The position numbers and the translations under genes were made by a program. Below, piece after piece: positions 10,210 to 23,106 of a stretch of 64,000 bases of DNA. Each line of letters begins with the position of its first letter. Positions within the stretch are counted from its first letter, which is position 1. Under the pieces are notes generated by a model. It saw only the letters and a list, made by a program, of their open reading frames with translations, did no database searches and was not told where the DNA came from. The stretch is from contig NC_090121.1 of NCBI RefSeq assembly GCF_023973825.1, positions 1-64,000 of the forward strand, written 5' to 3'. The DNA comes from Plasmodium brasilianum. Taxonomy: Eukaryota; Apicomplexa; Aconoidasida; Haemosporida; Plasmodiidae.

Positions 10210-12772
10210 GATATAAAATTTTAATACTATAACTTATTCAAGAAAGAATAAATAAACAATAGTATAATATTATTTTAATGTTAAAAAATAATTAATTATA
10301 TATTTAGTATTTTTTTCATTTTTCTTTTATGTATTTATGATGCGATAAAAAAAAAAAGTACATATAATATATTTAACAGTAGACACAATGAAAAATATCT
10401 TTAATAATATATAATAAAATTCTTATCTTTATTTTGCTTTTAATAAATTAATTTTTATTAAAAAAAATAATTTGTATACATTTATAAATATTCAAAAAAT
10501 ATAGTTTAATTATTTAATGTGGAACAATAATTAAATATTTTTTTATTCATCACTTATAAATATGTTAAAATAAAAATAAGTTTACTGAATATTTCCAAAA
10601 ATATATTTCATGTAGTAGCATATAGAATGTAGAGAATATAGGCAATGAATTTTCCCTGTATTTAGATAACCAATTTTAGCAATATTTTTATTTTAATAAT
10701 TCTAATTTTAAAAACCATTTGTTTTCAAAAATTGGAAATTAATGTTTTATAATATAAATTATTATAATATTCTAATAATAATAAGGTTAAATAAAGCATA
10801 GTTAATACAACAGTTTATATTATATTAATTACGGTAATTTAATTATTTAATGATCTATAATGTATCTAGAAAAATATAATTTACTAGATATTACAAAATA
10901 TATAATTTAATATATATTTAAAAATTCAATAAATGAGAATTTTTTATTTTTGTATAATAATTTTTGTAAATTACGCTTTTAAATTAAGTTTAATTCATAT
11001 TACTTGTAAATGGATTTTTTTTAAATTCTACTCTATAATTTATTATTTATTTCGTTTTTTAAATAAATAAATATATATATATATACTTAGAAGAAATTTT
11101 AATATTATATAATAAAATAAAAGTAAGAATATATATTAATACTTACATAGTTGCATAATTATCAAAATATCATTGTTTCATTAATATATTTTTTTATTCA
11201 ATAAACAATAAAAACACATATATTTTATTCTTTACGTTTTATTACATTAAGCAAATATAATTAATAACTATAAAATACAATTAATTAAGGAACTACGTAA
11301 TAGTAATAATAAAATATTAAAAGTATGTATAAACTTATATATTACAACAACTTTGTCATACACCATATAAATAATAACGCACATGCATTTTATAGTAAAA
11401 ACGAAATTACACTAATTTGTGGTGAACCGTTCTTAGAAGTAACTTGAATACTAACTCGTGCATCTAAGCCAAAAATATATTTGTATATATGAATTGTATA
11501 TAAGAAAACAGTTTGTGTTTTTTGTTTTGTTTTATTTCATTTACAAAATGAGAATTTAAATATAAGAGAGTTCTTATCAGTGAGTATAAACTATATGTAT
11601 CATTTTGCATTCTTGAAATAATATTAAATCTTTACTTATATATTTATAAAAGACCATGAATATAGTACAAATATATAAATAAATACCTACATATAATGAA
11701 ATGCTTGTACAAAATATATATTTATTTCGATTACTATTGATGATAATTTAGATTTTTACAGATATATATATTATATTTTTATCATTGTACAATTATTAGA
11801 AATCAAATCCCCCCCAAAAAAAAAGAATTTTACGTATTTAATAATAATATATGATTAAAATTAACTCATTAACATAATCATTGAATAACATAAAAAATAA
11901 TTTCATAATATATAACTTAAGTTTATTAAATGCCAAATTAATATATATTTAATTAATTTTCACTAAACTTAATTAACACTCTAACTTGGAATAATAATAA
12001 AATAATTGGTGTTAACTCTTTTCATAATTGTTATTATATTTAATCCCTCAATTAGTAAGAAGTTATAAGCATAATTAAAAAATATAATTTTTTTTTATAC
12101 ATTTATAACTGTACATTTATTAAATCTATAAAAAACAAAATATCTGTTAAAAAGGCGTTTACAATTAATATATTTTATATTATATATTACACAAAACGTA
12201 TTTTATAGAATAAACATGTTTTTTACTAAGCAATATATATCAATACTTAAATACATAAAAATTAATCTCTATATTTTTGATTCCTGTAATTAAGTGCAAA
12301 ACAAGACTCATTTATTTTTAATTTAAAGCTAATATTATATTTTTCTTATTATATGAAAAAATAGTCAATTTATAATAGAGTCAGGTATATAATATAAAGA
12401 ATCATATACTAGTACAAATATAAATTATCACAGATCTACAAAAATTATATAAAATATGCTAATAAATATTCATTTAAAAACAAAAACATAAATATTCCTA
12501 CAAATATATATAAAGTTGCAAATATACAAATTATGCCATAAAATTATATTAGGCTACCAAATTAATTTAAAATATAAATTATAAAATATTAAAATATTTA
12601 ATTTCAGAAAAAATGAATATAATGTTTTATTGTTAGATATCAAAGAGACCACGTAGGAACATGTGCATTTATAATATATTAGAATTATATATAAGGTTCT
12701 TAAGTATATCACTGAAAATATTAAGGCTATTTTTACTTATTAAAGACGTTCTTACACATATATACATATTCT
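10210..12772. other. fam-m upstream flank and fam-l downstream flank
   Basis: No gene. The conserved upstream block (10981-11100) is listed separately. A slightly less AT-rich patch at 11340-11480 and a C7 run followed by A9 at 11809-11824 are present. No other structure is apparent. Confidence 0.55.
10981..11100 (-). promoter_or_regulatory. Conserved upstream block of the fam-m/fam-l family, copy 1
   Basis: It contains an aattaagtttaatt phrase about 770 bases upstream of the ATG and a cttagaagaaat phrase about 877 bases upstream. Equivalent phrases are found at nearly the same distance upstream of the other family members. It could be promoter DNA or simply the edge of the duplicated unit. 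Confidence 0.5.
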
Positions 12773-13660
12773 CTAATATAAATTTAACTCAGTCATCAAC
12801 TTGATTTTTTTATACCTTTCGTTATTGCAAGAGATCTTCTAAATGCTTATCAAAAATAGGATATCTGTCATAGTGATATGTATCCCAAAGGCCATTATAC
12901 TAGTATAGGGTTGTATTGTGTATACATCTTCCAACATTACAATTAATTTTATAAGTTCTATAAGCTTCTCGTTTACATTATTTAAATATCCCATTCTTCT
13001 TACTGTTGAAGAAGTTATTCATGACAAAGAAAAAAGAAAAAATATAACTCCAAATCCATAGCTTCTACATTTTATTTTTTAATGATATACCACGAAATCT
13101 CCTCTTTTTTTCAATCAAATCATCATAATTTCTTTTTTTAATCCATTTTTTTTCAAAATGAAAGTGTTTTCCATCAAAAATTTCATTATTATAATCTACA
13201 TTTTCTGTATAGTACTGCGACTTATTTAATAAACTTTTATTTGATTTTTTATTTTTTCTTTTCGTTACTTTTTCATTATGAGATATGTCTTTCTGTTTAT
13301 CAATTTCAGCATTTGGGAATCTTTTTTTTAAAAGTATATTATTTGAATCTTTGTCATGTTTATATTTTTCTAATAATCTATAACGTTTTATATCTATTTT
13401 CCTATCATACTTACAGTTTCCGTCCTAAGATTTGCCAGATATACACTAAAAATTCAAAGTAAATGATTATAATTAATAAGAATAAATAAACTAATGGTAA
13501 TATATTGTAATGATTAATACAAAACAAAAAAATTATAAATAATAAATATTATACTTATATGATATTGTTTTACCACATAATTACTAAAATTGCTTATCCA
13601 TGATAGAATGATAAACTTAGCAATTTTAATAAATATTTTTATATTAATTTTGTGTCCCAT
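12773..13660 (-). pseudogene. fam-l pseudogene
   Basis: Exon 1 13574-13660 (29 codons, MGHKINIKIFIKIAKF then hydrophobic), intron 13446-13573, exon 2 from 13445. Exon 2 carries a PEXEL-like RLLEKYKHDKDS and the fam-l block SQYYTENVDYNNEIFDGKHF followed by HFEKKWIKKRNYDDLIEKKRR, which I recognise as the fam-l and not the fam-m signature. Lesions: TAG at 13425-13427 seven codons into exon 2, and a frameshift near 13070-13080 after which the frame continues KIKCRSYGFGVIFFLF. Further stops follow, then a family-like end ERYKKIKLMT and a TAG at 12773-12775. At least four inactivating changes make it clearly dead. With the fam-m pseudogene next door it forms the fam-l/fam-m doublet described for P. 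malariae. Confidence 0.85.
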
Positions 13661-14399
13661 TATATATATCTTTAATACTATATTATATTAAGGAAAATGT
13701 TAACAAAAATATAATGTACTTCCAATAACAAACAGTTCTATATTTATTAAATTTTTTTTTTTTATAATACTCTCATAAAAATATAATAAAATATATATAA
13801 TTATAATTAATAATACTACATATAAATAGTAACATAACTTTAGAAATATATTGTATAACTAATAATGTTATATTAATATAAATATAAGTTTTATAAAAAT
13901 AAATTAACTAGAATTTGTTCGTATATAATTAAATATATATTTAATTTAATGTAGTGTATTAATTAGGTAATGCTTTTATTAATTATTTTCGGAATAAAAT
14001 AAGAAATAAGTAAGGGTTTTTATATTGTATGTAAATATTGAGTTTATCTACTACATAGAATGTGCAGTACATATATAATATATTCTTCAATATATTAACG
14101 TAATAATTAATAATTTTAAGGTTGTTATCATAATAATAATTCTAAATTTGTAAATATTGTATTTAGGAAAATCTAGATATATTTTGTAGAACATTAATTA
14201 TTATAACACTATAAAAATAATAATAACAAAATAAAACAAAAACTTTGTGTATTATTACAATTATAGTAGGGGAATTAGTTTCTCCTTAATGAATATATTT
14301 TATTGTGTATAATTCTCTTAAAATGATGAATTTAATCTATACTACCTAATCTATAAAGATATAGACACTATAAAGCAAACAGTAATTCATTCTTTATAT

Positions 14400-14545
14400 T
14401 TGTGCTATTATTTTTAAAAATTACAATTTTTAATTTTGATTTATTCTATCATTTCTCAATGAAAAATCGCTATATTGGAGGACATTATACTTTAATTTTT
14501 TATTTATTATATATATATTTAGAAGAAATACTAATATGGTAGAAA
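14400..14545 (-). promoter_or_regulatory. Conserved upstream block, copy 2 (fam-l pseudogene)
   Basis: The tttagaagaaat phrase at 14518-14530 lies about 858 bases upstream of the fam-l pseudogene ATG, almost the same spacing as in the fam-m genes (864 and 867). Its presence upstream of a fam-l copy suggests that fam-l and fam-m share their 5' environment. Confidence 0.5.
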
Positions 14546-16977
14546 AAGGATAAAAAACAAATGTTGTTAAAGATAAAATGTTTATAGAAATATTGCATGC
14601 AATTATATTAATTAATGAATATTCCAGATGAAATGAATTTACAATTAAGTATAATATATATAATGAATAATTTGCACACAAAAAATAGGATAAGACAAAA
14701 TAATTTACTAAAATGTATGTTTTAGTAATTTTTCTATTAATTTCAGAAGGTATATATTATTTTTTATTTATTCCTTTAAAAATATGTTATGTCAGGAGCA
14801 AATATTAAAGGTGTACTAAAATAAATAAACATAAACATAAATATAAAAACAAATAATCATTTATTAAAAAATTATAAACAAAAAATATATTATACCCAAA
14901 TACTTGCCTTCTTTATGTGGAACTCAAACAGTGATAATTATGAAAAAGTTATACTCACAAGATATTATTGTAATAATCTGAAATATATCGTTATATTGTA
15001 GTTATCTTTAAAATAAATTATTTATACAAGGTAATAATAAACGGCATTAGAAAATGTTAAAATATTACAAAAATTAATATCATTATATTTTTATAGTTTT
15101 ACATTATTTATACTTTTACCTCAACATATATTCAACCTCCTTATCTATCTTTTTATGTTACAAGGATTTCGGTATTTAACGTTTTATATCACATAAAATA
15201 TTGCCATATAAAGTATAAGCCATTCCATTTTTAAAATGTTTAAAAACAAATATATACGTATTATGAGATTATTTATGAAAAATAAATTCTCTACCTCATA
15301 TATTCCTCTTAAAAATTTAAATATAAATACAAGTTTTTTGTTTTTTCTATATTTATTATTTCTAAACAATATTTTAGTATTTTCTTTTAAAAATAAATCA
15401 TATTTTTTTAAATTATTTATGATTTTACTCAATTAAGCAGTAATATACAAATATATTAAGTTCCTTATAAAAAATATATTTTTGTCCTTAATATATATTT
15501 ACACAATAAATGAATTATGCTACTATATATATGTAGTAGTATAAATATCTTATTATATCAGCATTCACCTCTAGATCCAATATTTTTTTGTTTAATCCTA
15601 TCTTATAAAATTATTATGTATACTAATATATTTTATTTTTAGATGGTAATGTGTTCAACACTAAATGCAAATAGACTAATTCATTTTTTACCTTTAGTAT
15701 TATTGTCTAAAATGTAATAAAAATATTTTTACTTTTACAAAGAAAATTTTAAAAGATTTTTTCCTTTTTTTTTTAAACAGTAAGTAATTTATTAATATTT
15801 CCAATATAAATTTTTATACTTATTTAATAAAATCTTTTAGAATAAAATATTGAAATTTTTTTAATAAAGCTAAAATAAAACATATCTAATTAAAAAAAAA
15901 ACAATATAATATGCATATGAATTATCAATAAAAAAATAATGCTTCATTTAATATAATTCTATCTAAAAATTTACATTATAAATATAAATGTATTAGTATT
16001 TGACAATATAGTTTAAATATATTTTTTTTATAAACCTTTAAAATAATAATAACTCTTCAATTGATATATATTTAGACATAAAAAAAGAGGAAATAAATAT
16101 AAAATGTTACTTGCAAATTATTAGATTAATGCAGAACAAATTAATATTTATCCATTACACCTAACTATAATTTACTTTTTTAGTGATGTATTGATATATT
16201 TAAAATTTTACTATTATGAAAGGCAAAAAAAAAAAAATAATTCATATTATCTATTAATATATAAGTAAATTTAATTCATTAATATAATCATTTTATATTT
16301 TAAAAAATAAAAAATAATAACATGAAATATTTATAAATATTCAGTATAATATATATTTAAGTAATTTTTTAAAATTAAGCTCAATTATAAAAAATGAAAA
16401 GTGTTTAGCCATACATTAACTGATCATATGTAGAAATCCTAAGTTAATCGATTATAAACAAAAAAATATTTAATAAAAATAATAATTTTATATATATATA
16501 TTTTCCCTTTAAACCATTAAAAAAAAAATAAATGTTTGTTAGAAGGACGTTTAAATAAATAAGTTCTATAACACAATATTTATAAACATATTTATATAAT
16601 AAATATTAAATATTTCCTTATATAATATACATGTATCAATACAACAATATACTTTCACATTTAAATGTTAAACGAAAAATGTAATACATCCTTTTTTAAT
16701 ATAAATCTAATTAAACATTTATCTAAATATATCAACAAATAACCATTTTAGATTAGAAAGAGATCAAATAAAAAGAAATATTATTATAGTTAAAATGTAA
16801 ATCACCACAAAATGTTGATAAAATTGTATAGATTATCTTTTTATATAGTAACAATAACGTACAAAAACATATACTTATACGAATTTACTGGAATACATTA
16901 ATATACCCTAAGCCATTATTTACATTAAAGCTAAAACTATAATTTAAACTACAAGTAGAAATATATTAACACATTCT

Positions 16978-16992
16978 AATTCACAAAAAAAC
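16978..16992 (-). promoter_or_regulatory. Conserved fam-m 3'-flank A-rich motif, copy 2
   Basis: The + strand reads aattcacaaaaaaac, 170 bases beyond the stop of the fam-m gene at 17162. It is near-identical to copies 1 and 3. Confidence 0.55.
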
Positions 16993-17161
16993 TAAGATAG
17001 AATTTTTTTAACTTGTTCATCAAGAATTCCCTTATCTGTATGTTCATATACAAGAATTAAGCAATTATTGATATGCTTATTATATATATTTATATATATT
17101 GTAATAATTAGTTCACTTGATTATTTTATTACAGAAAATAGTATGTAACTCATTATTAATT

Positions 17162-18164
17162 TTATCTTTGTCTGAACTTTATTCTTTCATATTTTTTAAC
17201 TTTTTTATGATAATAAACAACCCTTGATATAAGTGTTATACCTAATATTAAAAACGGTAAGCCATATATTAGAATTCTAAATAATCTTAATAATACATGC
17301 AATTCACTGATATTTCCAGACGTTACTCCAATGGATCTCCAAAACCCTTCTACTACATCTTTCAGCGACACATAAACAGGATTCAACCACCCATTATTTT
17401 GTCCCGATTTTTTTAAAATATCCGAAAATCCTATTGTACCCCACAACCCATTTTTTCCATCTGCCAAACCCCACGATAAATCTACTATGGGCAGCACTGA
17501 TAACAAAAAGAACATTAATAAAGGTAGAACAAATATTAGTACGCATTTTTTACGTATTATTTTTCTGTAAGACTTATTAGTAATTGTCCTGTTGTTTTTA
17601 AGAAAATCCATAAAATCCATTTCTTTGAATATTTTTTTTTCAAAATAGGAATAATTTTTTGTTTCAAACATACACTTGTTTTTTTTCATATATGATTTAC
17701 AGTTTCCTTTAAATTCGGATGGACTTCCATTTGAATGTTTTCTTTTTCCAGTGTACCCTTCCATATTATTAGATATATCTTTATTTTTCTTCATTTCATT
17801 ATTTGTCATTTCCTCTTTTAAACCTAAGGCATTTGAATATTTATCCTGCTTATATTTTGCTAGTAATCGATAATTTCTGGTTTCTGATTTTCTATCAACT
17901 TCGAAGTGCTCATTCATAGACTTGCTAAACGGCCTCTAAAATAAAAGAGAAATGCAAATATTTACCATTTATTAGAACCTAAAATCTAATAAATAAAAAA
18001 AACTATTAATAAATATAGAACACTAAAAATAAAAACAATACAAATATCCTTAAATAATATTATCATACTACATCATTGTTAATATGACAGATCCTTGTTA
18101 AAAGGATAAACACGACAATTTTAATAAGTACTATTATCTTAATTTTTCGTTGCAAGGTATACAT
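17162..18164 (-). CDS. fam-m protein (288 aa, intact)
   Basis: Exon 1 18072-18164 (31 codons, starting MYTLQRKIKIIVLIK), intron 17936-18071, exon 2 17162-17935. Total 867 nt, open throughout. The N-terminal hydrophobic segment should direct secretion. RLLAK at residues 54-58 followed by YKQDK is the PEXEL-like export motif. FEKKIFKEMDFMDFLKNNRT at about 129-148 is the fam-m signature. Membrane segments lie at about 162-184 and 253-273, separated by a variable glycine/tryptophan-rich loop, and the tail is basic (YYHKKVKKYERIKFRQR). The usual fam-m start (ATG-GAG/GAA-CAA) is TTG-CAA-CGA here, with an in-frame ATG three codons upstream rescuing translation. Expected to be exported to the infected red cell; the molecular function of the family is unknown. 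Confidence 0.88.
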
Positions 18165-18943
18165 TATTATTATTTATTTTATATATTAAAGAAAAAAAAC
18201 AATAATATTATAATATATTTGCAAATATAAAGTATGCTGTATTTGTTGAAAAAACTTTTTTTTAATGCTACGTGAATACTTAATCAAATATATATAACTA
18301 TAGTGAATATTATGTTTACAAAAAGAAATAATCGAGTCATTGTTATACAAAATTTTTATGTTAAAGTTATTAAAAATAAAAATAAATGTACATTTATATA
18401 AAATAACTTGAATGCATTCACAATAATTCAGAATATATTATTTAATTATTGAACTTGATACATCGATTAAATAATTTTTTATTTAATCCTTTTCACTATA
18501 AATTAAAAAGAAAAATATATGTTCCGTTAATATTTATAATTATTGAGCTTATATAGAATATATAGTAGGATAGAATGTATATATAATACATTTCTCAAGT
18601 TATTAAAACATTAAATACTAATTTAAGGGATGTTATCCCATTAATAAAGCTAATATTATAAATCTTATATTTTACAAGGACATGCTAATATTCTTAAAAA
18701 TATTAATAATATAATCAACATAATTGTTATAATAATTGATAAAAAAATAACATTATATATTACGATAATTATTACAGATAGTTTAGTTACTTCTTAAGAA
18801 CGTACATTACTTTATAGAGTATACTGTAATTAAAAAAATATAATGAATTTTGTACTATATAATTCATGAGAAAATATGTATTTTAATAAAAAACAATGAC
18901 TAATTTTTTATTATTGTAAAATAATTTTTAATAATTATTATTC

Positions 18944-19040
18944 TTAATTAAGTTTAATTTATATCATTATTTCTAAATGAAATGATTCCAAATACTCGAC
19001 TCAGTTTTTTTTTAATTAAATATGTGTTTAGAAGAAATGT
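18944..19040 (-). promoter_or_regulatory. Conserved upstream block, copy 3 (fam-m)
   Basis: The 36 bases at 18944-18979 match 42544-42579 upstream of another fam-m gene with only three mismatches by eye, at 780 and 796 bases from the respective ATGs. The tttagaagaaat phrase follows at 19028-19039, 864 bases upstream. Confidence 0.6.
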
Positions 19041-19756
19041 AATAAACAAAAAATAGTAATTCTAACATAAAATATATTAATATCAAAATAAACGTAATTC
19101 AGTAATATGTTTTCTTGACTCTGTCAATAATAAAAATACATATCCCATTCGTTATCAATTTATTTTATAATATATATTTAAGTAATATTTGTAAAATTAA
19201 ATTAAATCAATAATTACGTAACCACTCTAACCGTATCATAAAAATATGTATCATTTAATTTATTTCTGAAATATTTTATTGCATAAAATTAACTCTCTCT
19301 TACATACATTACTAATAAAATTTTAAATTATACTAATATATGATAAAATTTTTTATCTGTATTTTTTTTCAATGAATAAAACTTTTTTATATGCATATTT
19401 ACATTGATTGGAGGTAGTAACATAATTAGTTAAAGTGTTACAACATTTAATACTAACAAAAAAAATAAAATAAACGTAAAATTATTATAAAATAACAATT
19501 TTAGAATTTAGTGTAACCTTAAGAAAAAGACCAATAAAATATCATTTTAATAGAATAACTTAAAATATAAAATAATATTGTTAAGAAATACGAAATGTTA
19601 GTATATAAAATATTAAATAATATATCTTAAAATAATCTTTTATATATCGATATTTTTTATTAAAATATTATGTAGAATAGATCGAATTATTTTTATTTTA
19701 TTCATGTATAAATAAACACTTCTCGAAATTACATATAAAATTATAACTCATATGAG

Positions 19757-21030
19757 ACTAATATAAATGAAATTAAGGTAATATTTTACGAAATGTTCCA
19801 TTAAAAAAAGATATATTAATATCCCAAGGTTTTTATTCATTACTACTTGTAACATATTGTGAATTGTGATAATCTTAAATATATTATATAAATAGTATAA
19901 TATTAAATTGATAATTATTTTCCTAAGAAAAATTACCCATATAGAAATTAATTAAAAAAAAAAAACATTACATTTCTAAAGTATATATATATTTATTTAA
20001 TATATTTAAGTTATTTATATATTTTGATTGTTTTGTAGCATCTGTGATATATTTCTATTACATATATTTAATTTTAACTTAATTTATTCTATTTACTTTT
20101 ATTCGTATTATTCAAATTTTGATTAAAATATGATTCTTGATATTTTTTTCATTTTTTAATATTTATATATTACTAATATACCAACTTTATGTTATATATT
20201 TTCTATAATTATATATATTTTAATCTTTAACAATTTTGTATTCTATTTTAATGTAATTACACTATTGTTATATACCTTTCTCTAACAAAGGTATCAATTA
20301 ATTCATTATTATGTATAAGTAATTCTGTTCTATTATACAAATTATTATATATTTTATTACTTGGAATTTTATTTGTTTTCTTTTTATATATTATTATTAA
20401 ATTTAATAATGCAATCTTAAGACATATCAAATATATTTTATTAACATACATTTATACTTAAATAATATATTATACATTGTTATGAAACAGTATATATATA
20501 TATAATATAAAGCTAATATACAATATAATATATTTAATATTTTTTTATTTAATATAAGTTATCTTTATGCTTAGCAGAACTTTTTATATCAAATAAAAAA
20601 ATATATAGATAAACTTTAGATAATATATTAAATGATTTCGTCTGAAACATGTTAATTAGGATAATCCTTTTTATGGATAAAAATACTCAAATTTTATTGT
20701 TCTATTGATTGTCATAAAATTTTCTCGATTATCTATACTTTTTCTATTTTCGTATAATAATTTTCTTTAATAGGAAAATATAATGTACATAATGTATATA
20801 TAAAGATTATTCATGAATAATTATATAATAAAAATTACTTAAATTATATTTACCATTTTTCCTATTTCACCTATTATTATGAGCTCATAAAGTACATACA
20901 TTTTCATATTTATAAAAAAACTTGTGTCATATACTGTATTGAATCAGACGAAATTACCTCTATAATTAACCTATTAATTTTATGTTCCATAATATACAAT
21001 ATATATAACCTCATATGTTATTGTTTATTT
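19757..21030. repeat. Segmental duplication, left copy
   Basis: Landmarks shared with 46481-47720 in the same order and spacing: actaatataaatgaaat at 19757 and 46481, and acttaaattatattta at 20837 and 47556 (offsets 26724 and 26719). Intervening sequence is alignable but diverged. In both copies it sits between a fam-m start and a pir 3' end. Confidence 0.65.
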
Positions 21031-21889
21031 TATATTCTGTTATTCGTATATATTAGATGATATGTTATGAAAAATATTCTTTTTTAATATTATAATAATA
21101 TTTGTTTACACTATATTTTTCTATTGAATCAACTGTATATATTATTCTTTTTACTACATTAAATTATGAATACAATTATGTCATTGTACAAAAAACGTAT
21201 TAAATTTTGATAAACTTCATAACTGAAAATCTTTCATATCTTAATTTTATCTTGAATTATATGTAAATTGGCAACCCAAAAATATGCCAAATACTAATTT
21301 GACCTTTTTCATTTTTTTACTTAGTTCTCAATATATGTCAAATAATTGTCTTTTTTATAGAGATATATCAAATGCATATACTTTTTTATATTATGCTATA
21401 ATATCATATACCACACTATTATTATAATAAATTCTATTCATATTGTACAATTTCTAAAATTTTTTTCTTTCTATATTTTGTAAAATATCTCTATTTCTTT
21501 GTGCGTCATTATATATATAGGCTTTTAATTTTTTTAATATACAGATATTCTATATTATTTCTTATTATTCTATAAACAAATAAGTTTCTGTTAAATTATC
21601 TTGTATTATGAATTTACTTTTTTAGATGTAACCCTTTTATTTTCATCATATATATCCATATTCTAATGGATTTTAATTTTATGAATTCTTTTAACAGTAA
21701 TATATTTATATTAATATATTATGTCAATATGTTTTTTATTATTACAATCTAATATTTTCATCTATATATTATTTTTTTTTAATATCTGAATTCACAATAA
21801 ATATCTAAACTTATTTATCTTTTAATGTAACATAATATTCCATGTATTAGTTCAACTAATTTTAAGTGTTTATTTTTTTAATATGTATT

Positions 21890-23106
21890 TCATAATGGAT
21901 GATAACGTATATGACGTCTATCTGTGCGATAATTTTTATTCAAATGTTCTTGTATATACTCTTCGTCTTCGTAAAACTGAATTATTGTTTTTTTCAATAA
22001 ATGAGATTTTAACCATGATTTAAATGGAGTAAACTAATTATAAATTAAAAAAATATAATATATAATATTTTATTATAATAATAATTAACATGCAATAACA
22101 TAAATTGTCGTTATTAATGTAAACTATTTTTGTTTTTACGTGCAATTTGTATTTACTTTACACAAAATGAATAAAAAGAAAAAAATTCCTAGAAGTGGGA
22201 AAATAACTGCCATGATAATATTAGAAAATGGAAGAGAATATTTTTGTTTTAAGGTTTCAGGTGGTCCTTCTTCTCTAGATAGTTCAAGATGTTCTTCCAT
22301 ACGAACAGAAGTTTCTAAGCTTTTTACTGTACACAATAATCTTTGTAAATTTTCATGTATATACGGTTCTTTAAGATATTCAAATACCTTACAATAGCCA
22401 ATATTTTTTCTATCAGCACTGTTACAACTATTTTTTGTACTAATATATATTTCATAATTTCCATTAATATAATTGCTCAAATTTTGATTGCATATAAAAC
22501 TTTTATCCTTCAGGTATGTCTCAACTGTACTATAATTTGTAGCATAATCATACACACTTTTCATTTTATCAAAATCCTCCTTCAAATGAGGAAAATTAAA
22601 TAAATCACATCCTTCAATTTCATTATCTTTCTTAATAATTGTTTTTATTTTAGGAATAATCTCACTAATATCATTATTGACTTTTTTGTCTCTCAATGGT
22701 AAATTAAATAAACGATCATATAACCAGAATTTCACAATTGTACAAGAATCATGTTTGAATTGACCAGTAAATGACAATTTAGCAAAATTTTCGAAGATTC
22801 CTGTATAATTCTCACAAAATTCGAAAACACCATCGTAATTATTTAACTCATTGTCTAATTTTCCACATTTAACATCGGATGTATAGGACTTATTAATATT
22901 TAATTTATTATAATTAAGTGTAGAAGGAAGAGAAATGCCTAAATCATCCTGATAATTGATAAAAAATAAACAATATATATATATATTTATAATAAAAAAT
23001 CTTTAATTTGAATAAAATCTTTTTTTCTGTTTCTGCACACTATATTATATTAAAGTAAAGAGATATAAAAGAATAGTTTTTAATGAATATATACCTCATC
23101 CGACAT
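21890..23106 (-). pseudogene. pir gene with a 2-nt frameshift in exon 2
   Basis: Three exons: exon 1 23095-23106 (MSDE), exon 2 22157-22950, exon 3 21890-22033. Exon 2 begins DDLGISLPST, then the minus strand reads ACACAC where ACAC would keep frame. With the extra dinucleotide (about 22919-22922) the reading frame hits a stop after a few codons. Ignoring two bases, the total is 948 nt (315 aa) and everything else is open: LNYNKLNINK, cysteine pairs, FWLYDRLFNL (the common pir (Y/F)WLYD motif), a membrane segment at about 248-267 ending at the K before the exon 2 donor, and a basic exon 3 starting FTPFKSWLKSHLLKK. Product would be a pir family variant surface antigen. The single lesion fits a recent pseudogene or an assembly indel. 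Confidence 0.85.

Larger units (their letters stand above)
13661..17161. other. Spacer between the fam-l pseudogene and fam-m
   Basis: No supported gene. It contains an upstream-block copy at 14400-14545. Open frames at 14430-14681 and on both strands at 15184-15436 are low-complexity I/F/L/K/N-rich and overlap each other, so I do not call them. The 3' flank of the fam-m gene lies at 16978-17161. Confidence 0.5.
18165..21889. other. fam-m to pir spacer, duplicated at 44.6-48.3 kb
   Basis: It holds an upstream-block copy (18944-19040) and several phrases repeated with an offset of about 26.7 kb, including an identical 17-mer at 19757-19773 and 46481-46497. A 64-codon minus frame at 20257-20451 contains IPSNKIYNNLYNR, faintly like a pir exon 2 start, but nothing pir-like follows, so I do not call it. 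Confidence 0.6.

Noticed and set aside
15184..15436. Overlapping open frames on both strands
   Set aside because: Mutually overlapping, strongly biased to K/N/F/I/L, as expected when AT-rich DNA is low in stop codons by chance.
20257..20451. Possible pir N-terminus (IPSNKIYNNLYNR)
   Set aside because: The phrase is followed only by spacer. The duplicated copy at 46.9-47.1 kb does not encode a similar peptide, so selection on it is unlikely.
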